Below the pieces are notes generated by a model, which saw only the letters and a program-made list of their open reading frames with translations, was not told the origin of the DNA and made no database searches. A stretch of 64,000 nt of DNA from DATKNA01 sp963755755 (GTDB lineage: Bacteria > Actinomycetota > Actinomycetes > Actinomycetales > Kineosporiaceae), in the NCBI GenBank assembly GCA_963755755.1, contig CAVWLJ010000010.1:682001-746000 (forward strand), given 5' to 3'. Below are positions 18,680 through 26,797 of this stretch, piece after piece (position 1 is the first letter of the stretch; the number at the start of each line of letters is the position of its first letter). A program made the translations under genes and the position numbers.

Positions 18680-19099
18680 TCAACGGGGAGACCCGGCGGA
18701 GCCGCACGTCGAGCGGCGCGGTTCCATTTCGGTGATCCGCCAGTAATAGCCGTCGGGATCCACGAGTCGGAAGTCCCTGAGGCCCCAGGGTCGCCGTGTC
18801 AGACTCTCCGTCATCGGCCAGGCGGTCGCCGAGATCCGATCGTGTTCGGCGACGACGTCATCGACCTCGAGGACGAGCTCGACGCCGATGGGCGGCCGGC
18901 GAGCCTCGGCGTCCGGGATCGGTGCGCGGGCCGCCGCACCGAGGCGGACGTCGCCTCTGCGCAGGGCCAGGTACGGGGTGCCGGCCCCGCGCTCGTCGCG
19001 GACGACATCGAACCCGAGGACGTCGACGTAGAACCACAGTGTCCTGTCGAGATCACTCGGGAAGATCTCGCACCTGAGCCCTGCTCCCACGCTGGGCAC
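18680..19099 (-). CDS. VOC/glyoxalase-family protein
   Basis: About 139 residues: LRCEIFPSDLDRTLWFYVDV, TPYLALRRGDVRLG, VELVLEVDDVVAEHDRI and LRDFRLVDPDGYYWRITE, the double VOC module. This resembles small bleomycin-resistance/dioxygenase-like proteins, most of which have unknown ligands. The GTG at 19099 is the best start; the frame is open further upstream, but that part has no VOC character. Confidence 0.75.
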   Translation of the reverse strand: MPSVGAGLRCEIFPSDLDRTLWFYVDVLGFDVVRDERGAGTPYLALRRGDVRLGAAARAPIPDAEARRPPIGVELVLEVDDVVAEHDRISATAWPMTESLTRRPWGLRDFRLVDPDGYYWRITEMEPRRSTCGSAGSPR

Positions 19100-19230
19100 T
19101 CTTCCACCCCCGTCGCCGGCCTGCTCACCCCCGTCAGGATTCTTCTCGTCGGTCCACGGCCGGGGTGAGGGCCAGTGGTGCGACCGGGCGCTACGCACGC
19201 GCCTCGACCGCCACCGGATCAGTGCGGACC

Positions 19231-19716
19231 CTAGGCCCGGGGTGCGGGCTCGGGTGGGATCACGCGGCCGTACAGGTCGCGCAGCAGGCACGCCTCCGCC
19301 GTGTGGTGCACGAGCTCGTCCGCCACGTGCAGCACATACGAGCGCCGGCTCGCGTCGCGGAAGGGGCCGGCGGCGGGACCCACCGCAACGGACAGATCGA
19401 GGGCGGGGTGCGCGAGGAGCTTCCGCCAGTGCCGGTACCCGCGCTCCACCCGCGCCAGCGCTTCGGCGGCCGACGCGGCGCCGGTGGGATCGGCAGCACT
19501 CGTGGCAGCTGCCCCTGCGGACAGGCCGAGCCAGGCCCGGTGGCGCGGCTCGACAAGGACGTCCGCAAGGTGCGCCAACCGCCAGCGCAGGCCGATCCGC
19601 TCGTCGGGGGTCGGGCGCCAGGACCACTCGTCGTCGGTCAGCCCCCGCATGCGCTCGGCGAGGCGGCGCTCGACGAGGTCGAACAGTCCGGTCAGGTCCT
19701 CGAGCTCGGTGCTCAC
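19231..19716 (-). CDS. DinB-family protein
   Basis: 161 residues forming a four-helix bundle of the DinB/YfiT type. Metal-ligand histidines sit in LRWRLAHLADVLVEPRHRAW and in HVADELVHHTAEACLLRDLY. Many actinobacterial members are mycothiol- or bacillithiol-dependent transferases or damage-related proteins, but the specific reaction is not evident here. Confidence 0.8.
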   Translation of the reverse strand: MSTELEDLTGLFDLVERRLAERMRGLTDDEWSWRPTPDERIGLRWRLAHLADVLVEPRHRAWLGLSAGAAATSAADPTGAASAAEALARVERGYRHWRKLLAHPALDLSVAVGPAAGPFRDASRRSYVLHVADELVHHTAEACLLRDLYGRVIPPEPAPRA

Positions 19717-19764
19717 CTGACGATTGTCGGGGTCGGCGATCGCCGTCGGGGGAGGACGAGGCTC

Positions 19765-20325
19765 TCATAGGTCCAAGCGCGGGAGCGTGGGCCACCGGTC
19801 AGACGCCCAGGCGGGCCAGCTGTGGAAGGGTGCCGGTGGCGGAGGAAGTGGGCAGCCTTGGAGCTCGTCGGTGGTGGGCGGCGAGAAGAGGGCACGGAAC
19901 CGCTCGTGATCCTCGTCGCTCATCTCGAAGACCTCCTCCGGAGCCTCGCGCCACCGCGCCGTCGCCCGCTTCCTGCGCTCATCCTCGGGAAGCGTCAGGT
20001 AGTGCAGCTCGAAGTCGGCTCCGGCGAGGTCTGCGATCGCGCGGAGGGCGTACCGCTCGTCCGGGGACCAGCAGCCGAAGTCGAGGATCACCGAAACACC
20101 CGCTCGCAGCACCTGGTGGCCGACCCAGACGAGTCGGCCTTCCAGAACATCGCGCTTCCCGGCGAAGTCGGCCCAGTGCAGCCCGAACAGCGGCGCCATC
20201 CACTCGTCGGGTGTCAGCCGCAAGGCGCCGCTAGCCTGCTCCAGCTCGCGAGCAAGGGTCGTCTTGCCCACCCCGGGCAAGCCGACCGTGAGATGCAGTG
20301 TCGGCCTCGAACTCACGGCCATCAC
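19765..20325 (-). CDS. AAA_33-type P-loop kinase-like protein
   Basis: 186 residues. Walker A is TVGLPGVGKTTLARELEQ (residues 13-30). The lid-like middle and ERRKRATARWREAP suggest a small-molecule kinase related to chloramphenicol phosphotransferase, gluconate kinase or zeta-type proteins. No antitoxin gene lies beside it. The substrate is unknown. It is divergent from the SnoaL-like gene at 20443. Confidence 0.75.
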   Translation of the reverse strand: MMAVSSRPTLHLTVGLPGVGKTTLARELEQASGALRLTPDEWMAPLFGLHWADFAGKRDVLEGRLVWVGHQVLRAGVSVILDFGCWSPDERYALRAIADLAGADFELHYLTLPEDERRKRATARWREAPEEVFEMSDEDHERFRALFSPPTTDELQGCPLPPPPAPFHSWPAWASDRWPTLPRLDL

Positions 20326-20442
20326 CTTGCCCGCCGTACCGAGCAGAGCGCCATCGGGTTACTGCGGATCGCAGGCGCTGGAGGGGCCGGGTTGCCGCGG
20401 GGGCTACCCTGGCGGCGGTCGCTGCCAGAAGGGGACGTCCTG

Positions 20443-20871
20443 ATGTCCACCGACGACAACAAGAGGGTCGTGACGGAGTTCGTCCGGCGCTGTCAGGACC
20501 GGCACGACCTGGCGTTCGCCGACGAGGTGTTCCACGCCGCGTTCGTCAACCACTACAGACCCGGAGGTCAGGCCATTCCGAGTACGGAGCGGCCGGCCAG
20601 CGGATTCCAGGCATTCTACGGCGGCCTACTGCGGGCCTTCCCGGACGCCACGATGGAGATCAACGAACAGCTCGCCGAGCGCGACCTGGTCGCCACGCGG
20701 AAGACGCTACGAGGTACGCACCTTGGTGAGCTCTGGGATCTGCCGCCGACGGGCAATCGAGTCGAATTCGAGTTCATCGACATCTTCCGAGTGGCTGACG
20801 GCAAGCTGATCGAGCACTGGACCTCGATGGACCTCGCGGCCCTGCGCAGCCAGATGCGCCCCGGGCCGTAG
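20443..20871 (+). CDS. SnoaL-like ester cyclase/NTF2-fold protein
   Basis: 142 residues: VTEFVRRCQDRHDLAFADEV, GFQAFYGGLLRAFPDATMEI, TLRGTHLGELWDLPPTGNRV and FIDIFRVADGKLIEHWTSMD, the pattern of SnoaL-type NTF2-fold proteins. The Asp and His of polyketide cyclases have likely equivalents, but most members of this group have no known substrate. AGAAGGGG lies ahead of the ATG and a TACCCT box at 20405, so this gene has a normal leader. Confidence 0.82.
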   Translation: MSTDDNKRVVTEFVRRCQDRHDLAFADEVFHAAFVNHYRPGGQAIPSTERPASGFQAFYGGLLRAFPDATMEINEQLAERDLVATRKTLRGTHLGELWDLPPTGNRVEFEFIDIFRVADGKLIEHWTSMDLAALRSQMRPGP

Positions 20872-20900
20872 CCGATCAGGACCCGCTCGTCGCTGTGCCT

Positions 20901-21063
20901 GGCGCCGGAGCCGCAGCGGGGGGCAAGGCCGGCGAGGCTGGCCTTTAAATCTCGGCAAATCTCGTACAGAAAGCCATCACCGCGCTGTCCTGACCAAGAA
21001 GCCCGGCGCCGCAGCGGAGGAGCCGGGCCGTGGCCTGCTGTGATGCTGGTGGGCGATACAAGG
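20901..21063 (+). repeat. Third tRNA-Val junction, left half, with shared flank
   Basis: 20901-20980 is related to 22951-23025 (both with CTCGTACAGAAA). 20996-21029 is a version of the tRNA terminator hairpin. 21039-21063 is identical to the 3' end of tRNA-Val(GAC) with its encoded CCA. The match stops abruptly at CAAGG (21059-21063), and the remainder of the tRNA fragment resumes at 21797. Confidence 0.65.
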
Positions 21064-21191
21064 GTGACGGCTCCAACGACCGAGGCGGGTGATGCAAGAT
21101 TCTCGGGCGCGTGTGGAGCGTAGCCTCATGGAGGAGCGGGACTAGCCACTCTGCGGACGCGGCGCGACCGCCGACGCGATCATGCCACCCG

Positions 21192-21721
21192 CTAGTTCGT
21201 GAAGTGGAAGGACGCGAGTATCGATTCGACGATGCGCGGATCAGCGGGACTCAACTCGGCGATGACTCGGTAGCCACGCCCTCCGTGCAGTGCGGCGATG
21301 TTCATGGGGTGCAGGTCGCCGCACGTTGCCGTCCAGGTGAGGGCTGGCTCGCCGCCCAGCATGGTCTTGGTCACCGACCGGGAACTGACGCACTGGGCCG
21401 ACACGATGAGGGGCACTATGGCGGCTTGCCACGTGGCCAGTTTCATCCCCTGCGCTACCGGTGTGGCGGCGACCGCGAACTTGCGGTCGCCGTTCTCTGG
21501 ATCGCTGACGCTGGCGTAGAAAGGCGTCGATTGCAGATCTCCCGTGGGCAGCGCCTTGCCATCCCATCCGACCTGCGCTTCGGTCTTGGACCAGCCCTTC
21601 GGGGGGTCAGGCGGAAGCTGTACCCGTTCGAGATGAAATCGTGCGGCCCCGGCGTTCCCGTGGTGGTCGCGGCACACCGGGCGATCAGCTCAGGCGCCTG
21701 CGACGGACGATCGGTCAGCAT
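21192..21721 (-). CDS. Unknown protein, possible PsbP/DUF1795-like fold, frameshifted
   Basis: About 176 residues when one missing base in a C run at 21601-21606 is restored. Pieces: MLTDRPSQAPELIARCAATT, HDFISNGYSFRLTP, then PPKGWSKTEAQVGWDGKALP, FAVAATPVAQGM, TKTMLGGEPALTWTATC, and a C-terminal RIVESILASFHFTN. Alternating strands with a C-terminal helix recall the PsbP/DUF1795 fold, which is a weak inference. No signal peptide is obvious. It lies inside an insertion that splits a tRNA-Val fragment. Confidence 0.5.
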
Positions 21722-21796
21722 CCGGGCATTCTGCCCCAGTTGGCGCTTAGGCCGACGCCGGAATCGATGATCGAGCTGCGCGACGCCAGCACCCGG

Positions 21797-21936
21797 CAAG
21801 GATTGAACTCGTGGTCTCTTCCGTGTCAATCAGGTCGGGGGAGGGCCGTCCCATTGCTGACCTGCGGTTTTTGTCCACGGGGTCCACCCCAGATGCGGTC
21901 CTGCGGGAGTCCGATGGCAGGCAGTTTGGCGGGCAG
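21797..21936 (+). repeat. Third tRNA-Val junction, right half, and element left end
   Basis: 21797-21829 continues the tRNA-Val 3' fragment (two differences from 33406-33439), again starting with CAAGG. 21830-21936 matches 22377-22483, the sequence that follows the junction at 22376, down to GGCAGGCAGTTTGGCGGGCA. It is therefore the left end of an element related to the present island. Confidence 0.65.
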
Positions 21937-22017
21937 GGCGCGCGGCGGCCGAGGCAAGGATCGTAGAGGTCGCGGAGCCCGGTCGCCTTCTGGACGCTTA
22001 TCGCGGTCGGGAGGAGC

Positions 22018-22170
22018 ATGGGCCGTATGGCGAAGCCGTGGATGTGTCGCTTGGGGATGCATCGGTGGGAGCAGGCCTGGACTGACACTGGGCAGAAGTA
22101 CCGGCACTGCAAGCGCTGCGGTGGAGACGATACCCAGGGGTTCGTCCCCAACGTCGGCCCCAATCCGTAG
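22018..22170 (+). CDS. Mini zinc-ribbon-like protein (CRLG/CxxCG family), copy 3
   Basis: 50 residues, MGRMAKPWMCRLGMHRWEQ, then YRHCKRCGGDD and a short tail. GGGAGGAG lies just before the ATG, a strong ribosome site. The protein is closest to copy 1 at 8938 (QAxW, YRxCxRCG). It sits directly inside the left end of an old element after the junction at 21797. Confidence 0.65.
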   Translation: MGRMAKPWMCRLGMHRWEQAWTDTGQKYRHCKRCGGDDTQGFVPNVGPNP

Positions 22171-22280
22171 CCAGTCGCGCGCATCGACTCCTGCGCCAAG
22201 TCCTGGTTGAGCATGGCCAGACTGATCGGCTGTTCGCGAGCAATGGCAGTCGGTTTGGCAGTCAAGAGCCCTTGAAGACC

Positions 22281-22376
22281 AAGAAGCCCGGCCCCTCCGG
22301 GGAGGAACCGGGCTCTGCCCTGCTGTGATGCTGGTGGGCGATACAAGGATTGAACTTGTGACCTCTTCCGTGTCAA
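22281..22376 (+). repeat. Left attachment site (attL) of the island
   Basis: 96 bases that match 33344-33439 with five differences. The last 53 bases (22324-22376) are identical and cover the 3' half of tRNA-Val(GAC), from the anticodon to the encoded CCA, plus a few bases beyond. The first part is the tRNA terminator hairpin. This is the standard outcome of tyrosine-integrase insertion into a tRNA gene. Confidence 0.85.
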
Positions 22377-22537
22377 TCAGGTCTGGCGGAGGTCCATCTG
22401 CTGCTTGACCTGCCGTTTCTGTCCGTCGGCGTCCACCGAATGTGGCCCTGCGGGGGTCGGATGGCAGGCAGTTTGGCGGGCAGGTCGCCCGGCGGCGTGT
22501 CCGCTTTGTCGTGCCGGCGGGGAGTAGCGTCGAAGAC

Positions 22538-22693
22538 ATGAGTAAGCCGTGGCAGTGCCGTCTCGGGTGGCACGCTTGGCTACCGCAACACGACGCCGAC
22601 CCGCAGGTCTGCCGAGGCTGCGGCAAGCGTAAGCGTCTGGGGCCAGCAACGCCCTTTGGCGGGCCACCTGGCGCGGGCGGCGGGTTCGGCTAG
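22538..22693 (+). CDS. Mini zinc-ribbon-like protein (CRLG/CxxCG family), copy 4
   Basis: 51 residues, MSKPWQCRLGWHAWLPQHD, QVCRGCGKRKRLG, then a Gly/Pro tail. It is the first gene inside the island's left end. The frame upstream is open and reads QFGGQVARRR, which resembles the end of the integrase (GGQFGGQPAR), so the leader may derive from an integrase tail. The start ATG has GGGGAG ahead of it. The possible zinc site and small size suggest DNA or RNA binding, but this is only inferred. Confidence 0.65.
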   Translation: MSKPWQCRLGWHAWLPQHDADPQVCRGCGKRKRLGPATPFGGPPGAGGGFG

Positions 22694-22778
22694 TCACGAT
22701 CAGCGCGACACCCTTCGGGGGCCATGGCCAGGGTGCGGGCATGTCCTCGTAGCTGCCGAGTTCGCGGGACGACGGTAG

Positions 22779-22838
22779 CGCGTCAAGGGTCGAGCGTGCT
22801 CGATCGCGCCAGCGACGCCGTCAGGCGCCCTTGACGCG
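22779..22838. repeat. Nested inverted repeat in a gene-free stretch
   Basis: CGCGTCAAGGG (22779-22789) and its complement (22828-22838) enclose a second palindrome, TCGAGCGTGCTCGA (22790-22803). The whole 22694-23043 stretch has no supported gene. The structure could be a terminator, a protein-binding cruciform, or part of an old element end; I cannot decide. Confidence 0.45.
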
Positions 22839-23043
22839 ATGCCGGCGGCTTGAGAACGCTGCCGCTGAGAGGGCATGCGCGTCGGTGCGTTGATCGCCCT
22901 GAGCTCGGTCAGGATCCTCTGTCTGTCTGTGCGGCCCGGCTGCGCCCGCGGGCGCCGGAGGCGCGGAGCGGGCGCAGGGCCGGCGGAGCCGGCCTTGACC
23001 TCGACCTCGTACAGAAACTCATCACGTCGCACCGAGACACCCC

Positions 23044-24327
23044 GTGTCTGGCACCGGGACATGGGTGACACGGCGGGTTCAACCGGTCATCGCAACGGGC
23101 CTGGTGGGTCGCGAGAATCTCGTGATCTATACAGGAGGCGTTGATGACCGCCCATCTGACGATGGAGCAACGGCAGCTGGCCCGGCGGTTGGATGCCAAG
23201 GGGCTGTCCCTGCGGGAGGTTGCCCGGCAGGTGGGCTGCTCTCATGAGGTCGTTCGGACGGTGGTGCGGCGGGAGTCCAAGCGGCCGGTGCGGTCCGACC
23301 GCTGGCAGCCGGGGCCGGGCCGGCTGACCCTGGCCGACCGAGAGGAGATCAGTCTCGGGCTGCGTGAGGGGGTCGCGTTCACCGCCATCGCCCGCAGACT
23401 CGGCAAGGCCGTCTCGACCGTCTCCCGGGAGGTCGCGGGCAACGGCGGCCGTGCCGGCTACCGGGCCTGGCGGGCGCACCAGCAGGCTCGAGACCGTGCT
23501 CGTCGTCCCAAGACGCCGAAGCTGAGCCGTCCCCGGTTGGCCGCCCAGGTCACCACGTGGCTGAAGCAGTGGTGGTCCCCGCAGGAAATCGCGGGCCGGT
23601 TGCGCATCGAGTACCGCGGCGATCCGATGATGCAGGTGAGCCACGAGACCATCTACCAGGCCCTGTTCGTGCAGGGGCGGGGCGAGTTGCGTCGGGAGCT
23701 GGCTCGATGCCTGCGCACCGGTCGGATCCAGCGCCGGCCTCGACGGCGCCCGGAGAACACCGGCCAGCTCCCCGACATGGTCATGATCTCCGAACGGCCG
23801 GCCGAGGCGGAGGACCGCGCCGTGCCCGGCCACTGGGAAGGCGACCTGCTGATCGGCGCCGGCTGCCGCACCGCGGTCGGCACCCTGGTCGAGCGGACCA
23901 CCCGCTACGTGATGCTGCTGCGCCTACCCGACGGGCGCAGCGCCGCCGGGGTGGAGCGCGCAATGCGACAAGCCATCAGCACCCTGCCCGAGCAGCTGCG
24001 CCGCAGCATCACCTGGGACCAAGGCAAGGAGATGGCCGACCACGCCCAGTTCACGGTCTCCACCGGCGTGCAGGTCTACTTCTGCGACCCCCACAGGCCC
24101 TGGCAACGCGGCTCCAACGAGAACACCAACGGGCTCCTGCGCCAGTACATGCCCAAGAGCACAGACCTGTCCGTCCATACCGCGGAGGACCTCGCCGGCT
24201 ACGCCCGAAGCCTGAACAACCGGCCCCGCAAGACCCTCGGCTACATGAAACCCTCAGAGCGGCTCGCCGAGCTCCTTGCGATGACCGGTTGAACCCGCCC
24301 TGTCACCCATGTCCTGACTCAGGACAC
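23044..24327 (+). mobile_element. IS30-family insertion sequence
   Basis: The transposase gene is flanked by inverted repeats. 23057-23095 and 24276-24314 are complementary at 38 of 39 positions (GGACATGGGTGACA... to ...CATCGCAA). The ends probably reach GTGTC at 23044 and GACAC at 24327, giving 1284 bp. The right repeat overlaps the last codons of the transposase. No clear target duplication is visible, but CACCGAGACACCCC occurs on both sides. Confidence 0.8.
23144..24292 (+). CDS. IS30-family transposase
   Basis: 382 residues. An N-terminal HTH (SLREVARQVGCSHEVVRTVV and FTAIARRLGKAVSTVSREVA) binds the ends. The DDE catalytic domain has GHWEGDLLIG (Asp), ITWDQGKEMADH (Asp) and NENTNGLLRQYMPK (Glu), followed by LNNRPRKTLGYMKPSE, the usual IS30 C-terminus. 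The enzyme appears intact. AGGAGG lies before the ATG; an in-frame TTG directly ahead is less likely. Confidence 0.95.
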   Translation: MTAHLTMEQRQLARRLDAKGLSLREVARQVGCSHEVVRTVVRRESKRPVRSDRWQPGPGRLTLADREEISLGLREGVAFTAIARRLGKAVSTVSREVAGNGGRAGYRAWRAHQQARDRARRPKTPKLSRPRLAAQVTTWLKQWWSPQEIAGRLRIEYRGDPMMQVSHETIYQALFVQGRGELRRELARCLRTGRIQRRPRRRPENTGQLPDMVMISERPAEAEDRAVPGHWEGDLLIGAGCRTAVGTLVERTTRYVMLLRLPDGRSAAGVERAMRQAISTLPEQLRRSITWDQGKEMADHAQFTVSTGVQVYFCDPHRPWQRGSNENTNGLLRQYMPKSTDLSVHTAEDLAGYARSLNNRPRKTLGYMKPSERLAELLAMTG

Positions 24328-24574
24328 ACCGAGACACCCCGGCTCGACACCCGGCCCTCGGCCCGAAACCTGTCCGACCCGGCCTCGGCACCCCGGCCTC
24401 GTGCCGCACTTGTCGTGCCCGACACCCGGCATCGGCGTTAGAGGGAGCCGTTACGGCCTGACCCAGACGTGGGGGTGCGCGTTTGGTGACGGCGTCGTGG
24501 TGGTCGAGGTCGTGGGAGGACGTTTTCGATCATGTGGACTTGCGGCTCGGTGCCGTTGTTCGGGGGACACTGAA

Positions 24575-25350
24575 GTGGTGGACCGGGATGACCGCATCGC
24601 TGCGCTGGCTCGGTCGTACCTTTTCGCGGGACTGCCCGTGGAACAGCTAAGCCCGCTTGCCGCGGTCGCGACCACACGGCGCCTTGACCGCGGCGAGGTG
24701 TTGATCCGGGTCGGCGACCGGGCCGACGAGCTGTATGTGGTGCGGTCCGGCGAGCTCAAGGACACGGTGGTCGATGCGGACGGGAACGAGGTGGTGCACT
24801 TCTTGCACGGGCCGGGGATGACCTTCGGTGAACCCGGGTTCTTCGCCGTCGACCACCGGCGCATCGTCGAGGTGGCCGCTACAGCACGGGAGCATCGTGG
24901 TCCGGCTCGACCGTCGCGATCTGGTGCCGTTCATGGCGCGGCACCCCTCGACGAAGGACCGGGTGCTCGAGAAGCTGGCGTCCAACGAACGCTGGCAGAC
25001 GACCATGATCTCGTCCTTGGCCACGAAACCGTTGCGAGACCGTCTCGTCCTGCGCCTGCTCGAGCTGGTGGACTCGAGCGCCGCGCGCGAGGGACGGGTT
25101 GGCGGTGACGCCCAAGGTCTCTCAGTCGACGCTTGCGGCGATGGTGGGTGTCAGCCGGGAGAATCTGAACCGGTCCATGGCCTCGCTCGTCGCCGGCGGG
25201 TTGATTCGGCAGGAGAAGGGCCGCTACGTCCTGCTCGACGAGACGCGGCTGCGCCGGCAGGTCGTCCAGGGAGTCGGACCGATGGCGCAACGCCGTGACT
25301 ACCGGCTGGATCCGGACGTAGCCCGTCCGCGGAAACCTGCGGCGGAGTGA
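24575..25350 (+). CDS. Crp/Fnr-family regulator, frameshifted
   Basis: About 257 residues once two single inserted bases (near 24887 and 25097) are removed. The N-terminal cyclic-nucleotide-binding fold shows YLFAGLPVEQLSPLA, RVGDRADELYVVRSGELK and FLHGPGMTFGE. The C-terminal winged helix reads PKVSQSTLAAMVGVSRENLN, RSMASLVAGGLI. It lacks an obvious cAMP-binding Arg in the expected place, so the ligand is uncertain. The 280 bases before it show no gene. It may control the following oxidase-glycosyltransferase pair, 66 bases downstream. Confidence 0.8.
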
Positions 25351-25416
25351 TCCAGCGGCACAGCGCGGATCCCGGATGGCGGACCACGATTCCTTGAGAC
25401 CCCTCGAGGAGGCGCC

Positions 25417-26797
25417 ATGACCAGCACACGAACCTCGATCGCTCAGGCGTTCGATGTCGGCTTCGACGGCCCGACCACCGTCCCGCGCGAGGCCGACTAC
25501 GACCGGGCCCGTGCCGTTTGGAACGGTACCGTCGACCGACGGCCCGCCCTGGTCGCCCACTGTCGCGGCACATCTGACGTGATGGCCGCAGTCAACCTGA
25601 CGCGAGTGGCCGGGCTTCCTTTGGCGGTCCGGGCCGGTGGGCACAGCGTCGCCGGTTTCAGCTCGTGCGACGACGGCGTGGTCATCGATCTCCGGTCGAT
25701 GAACCAGGTCACCGTGGACCCGCAGCGACGGCGAGCAGTTGTCGGCGCGGGCGCCACCTGGGCCGACTTCGACTCCGCCACCGGCAAAGACGGACTGGCC
25801 AGTACGGGAGGCTTGGTCTCCTCGACGGGTGTCGCCGGGCTCACCCTCGGCGGCGGGATCGGCTGGTTACAGCGCAAGTACGGGCTCGCCTGCGACAACG
25901 TCCGCTCCGCCCAGGTTGTAACGGCCGAGGGGCAGCTGATCGATGCCGATGACGACTTGCTATGGGGTCTTCGGGGCGGAGGCGGCAACTTCGGCGTCGT
26001 GACCCGGTTCGAGTTCGAGCTGCACCCGGTCTCGACGGTGCTGGGCGGCCTGCTGATGTTCCCGATGACCCGGGCGGAGGAGGTACTGCAGGCGTTCCGG
26101 GAGTGGGCGGTCGACGCGCCGGACGAGGCCTCGTTGTTGGTGGCGGTCAACTGCGCGCCGCCCGAACCGTTCGTGCCGGCGGACCTCGTGGGGCAGCGGG
26201 TAATCCTGCTGGTCGGCTGCTGGTGCGGTGACCTCGGCGCCGGCGAGGCCGCGCTCGCGCCGCTGCGCGCACTCGGTCCGAGCGTGGACCTGTTCGGACC
26301 GCTGCCGTATCCCGGCCTGCAGATGATGCTGGACGGGGGTCGCCGCCCGGGCTGCGGAACTACTTCCGCAGCGGGTATCTCGCGGACATCACGACGAGGT
26401 CATCGCTGCGGTCGCTGACCACGGGTCGAGGATGCCGTCGCCGCTGTCGCAGATTCATCTGCACCAGATGGGCGGCGCGGTGGCGAGGGCCGGCACCGGT
26501 AGCTCGTCGTTCAGCGGACGAGAAGCGGGCTACACCTACAACCTCATCGGCACCTGGACCGATCCGATGCAGGACGACCTGCACATCGGCGCCGTCCGCG
26601 ACGCCTCCGCCGCGTTGGCACCGCTGTCGACCGGCGGGAGCTATGTCAATTTCGAGGGCGACACCGCCTCCGGGGGCGACGACCGGGTCCGGCGCGCCTA
26701 CGGCGACGAGATCTACGTGCAGCTGGCGCGACTGAAGGGGCAGTACGACCCGGCGAACCTGTTCCGGCGCAACCAGAACGTGAGGGCCGCATCATGA
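25417..26797 (+). CDS. FAD-linked oxidoreductase (berberine-bridge type), frameshifted
   Basis: About 460 residues. The FAD-binding PCMH domain has AVRAGGHSVAGFSSCDDGVV, where the His is the usual site of covalent FAD attachment, and GLTLGGGIGWLQRKYGLACD. The C-terminal berberine-bridge motif ends GQYDPANLFRRNQNV. Two frame changes, near 26338 and 26395, break the middle (GLRNYFRSGYLADI lies in the third frame). Such enzymes oxidise sugars or secondary metabolites. GAGGAGG precedes the ATG, and the stop overlaps the glycosyltransferase start (ATGA). Confidence 0.82.

Noticed and set aside
19765..20325. Zeta-type toxin
   Set aside because: Only the P-loop supports it; there is no antitoxin gene and AAA_33 proteins are mostly metabolic.
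23029..24340. CACCGAGACACCCC on both sides of the IS30 element as target duplication
   Set aside because: The two copies do not abut the element ends at equal distance, and IS30 duplicates only 2-3 bases.
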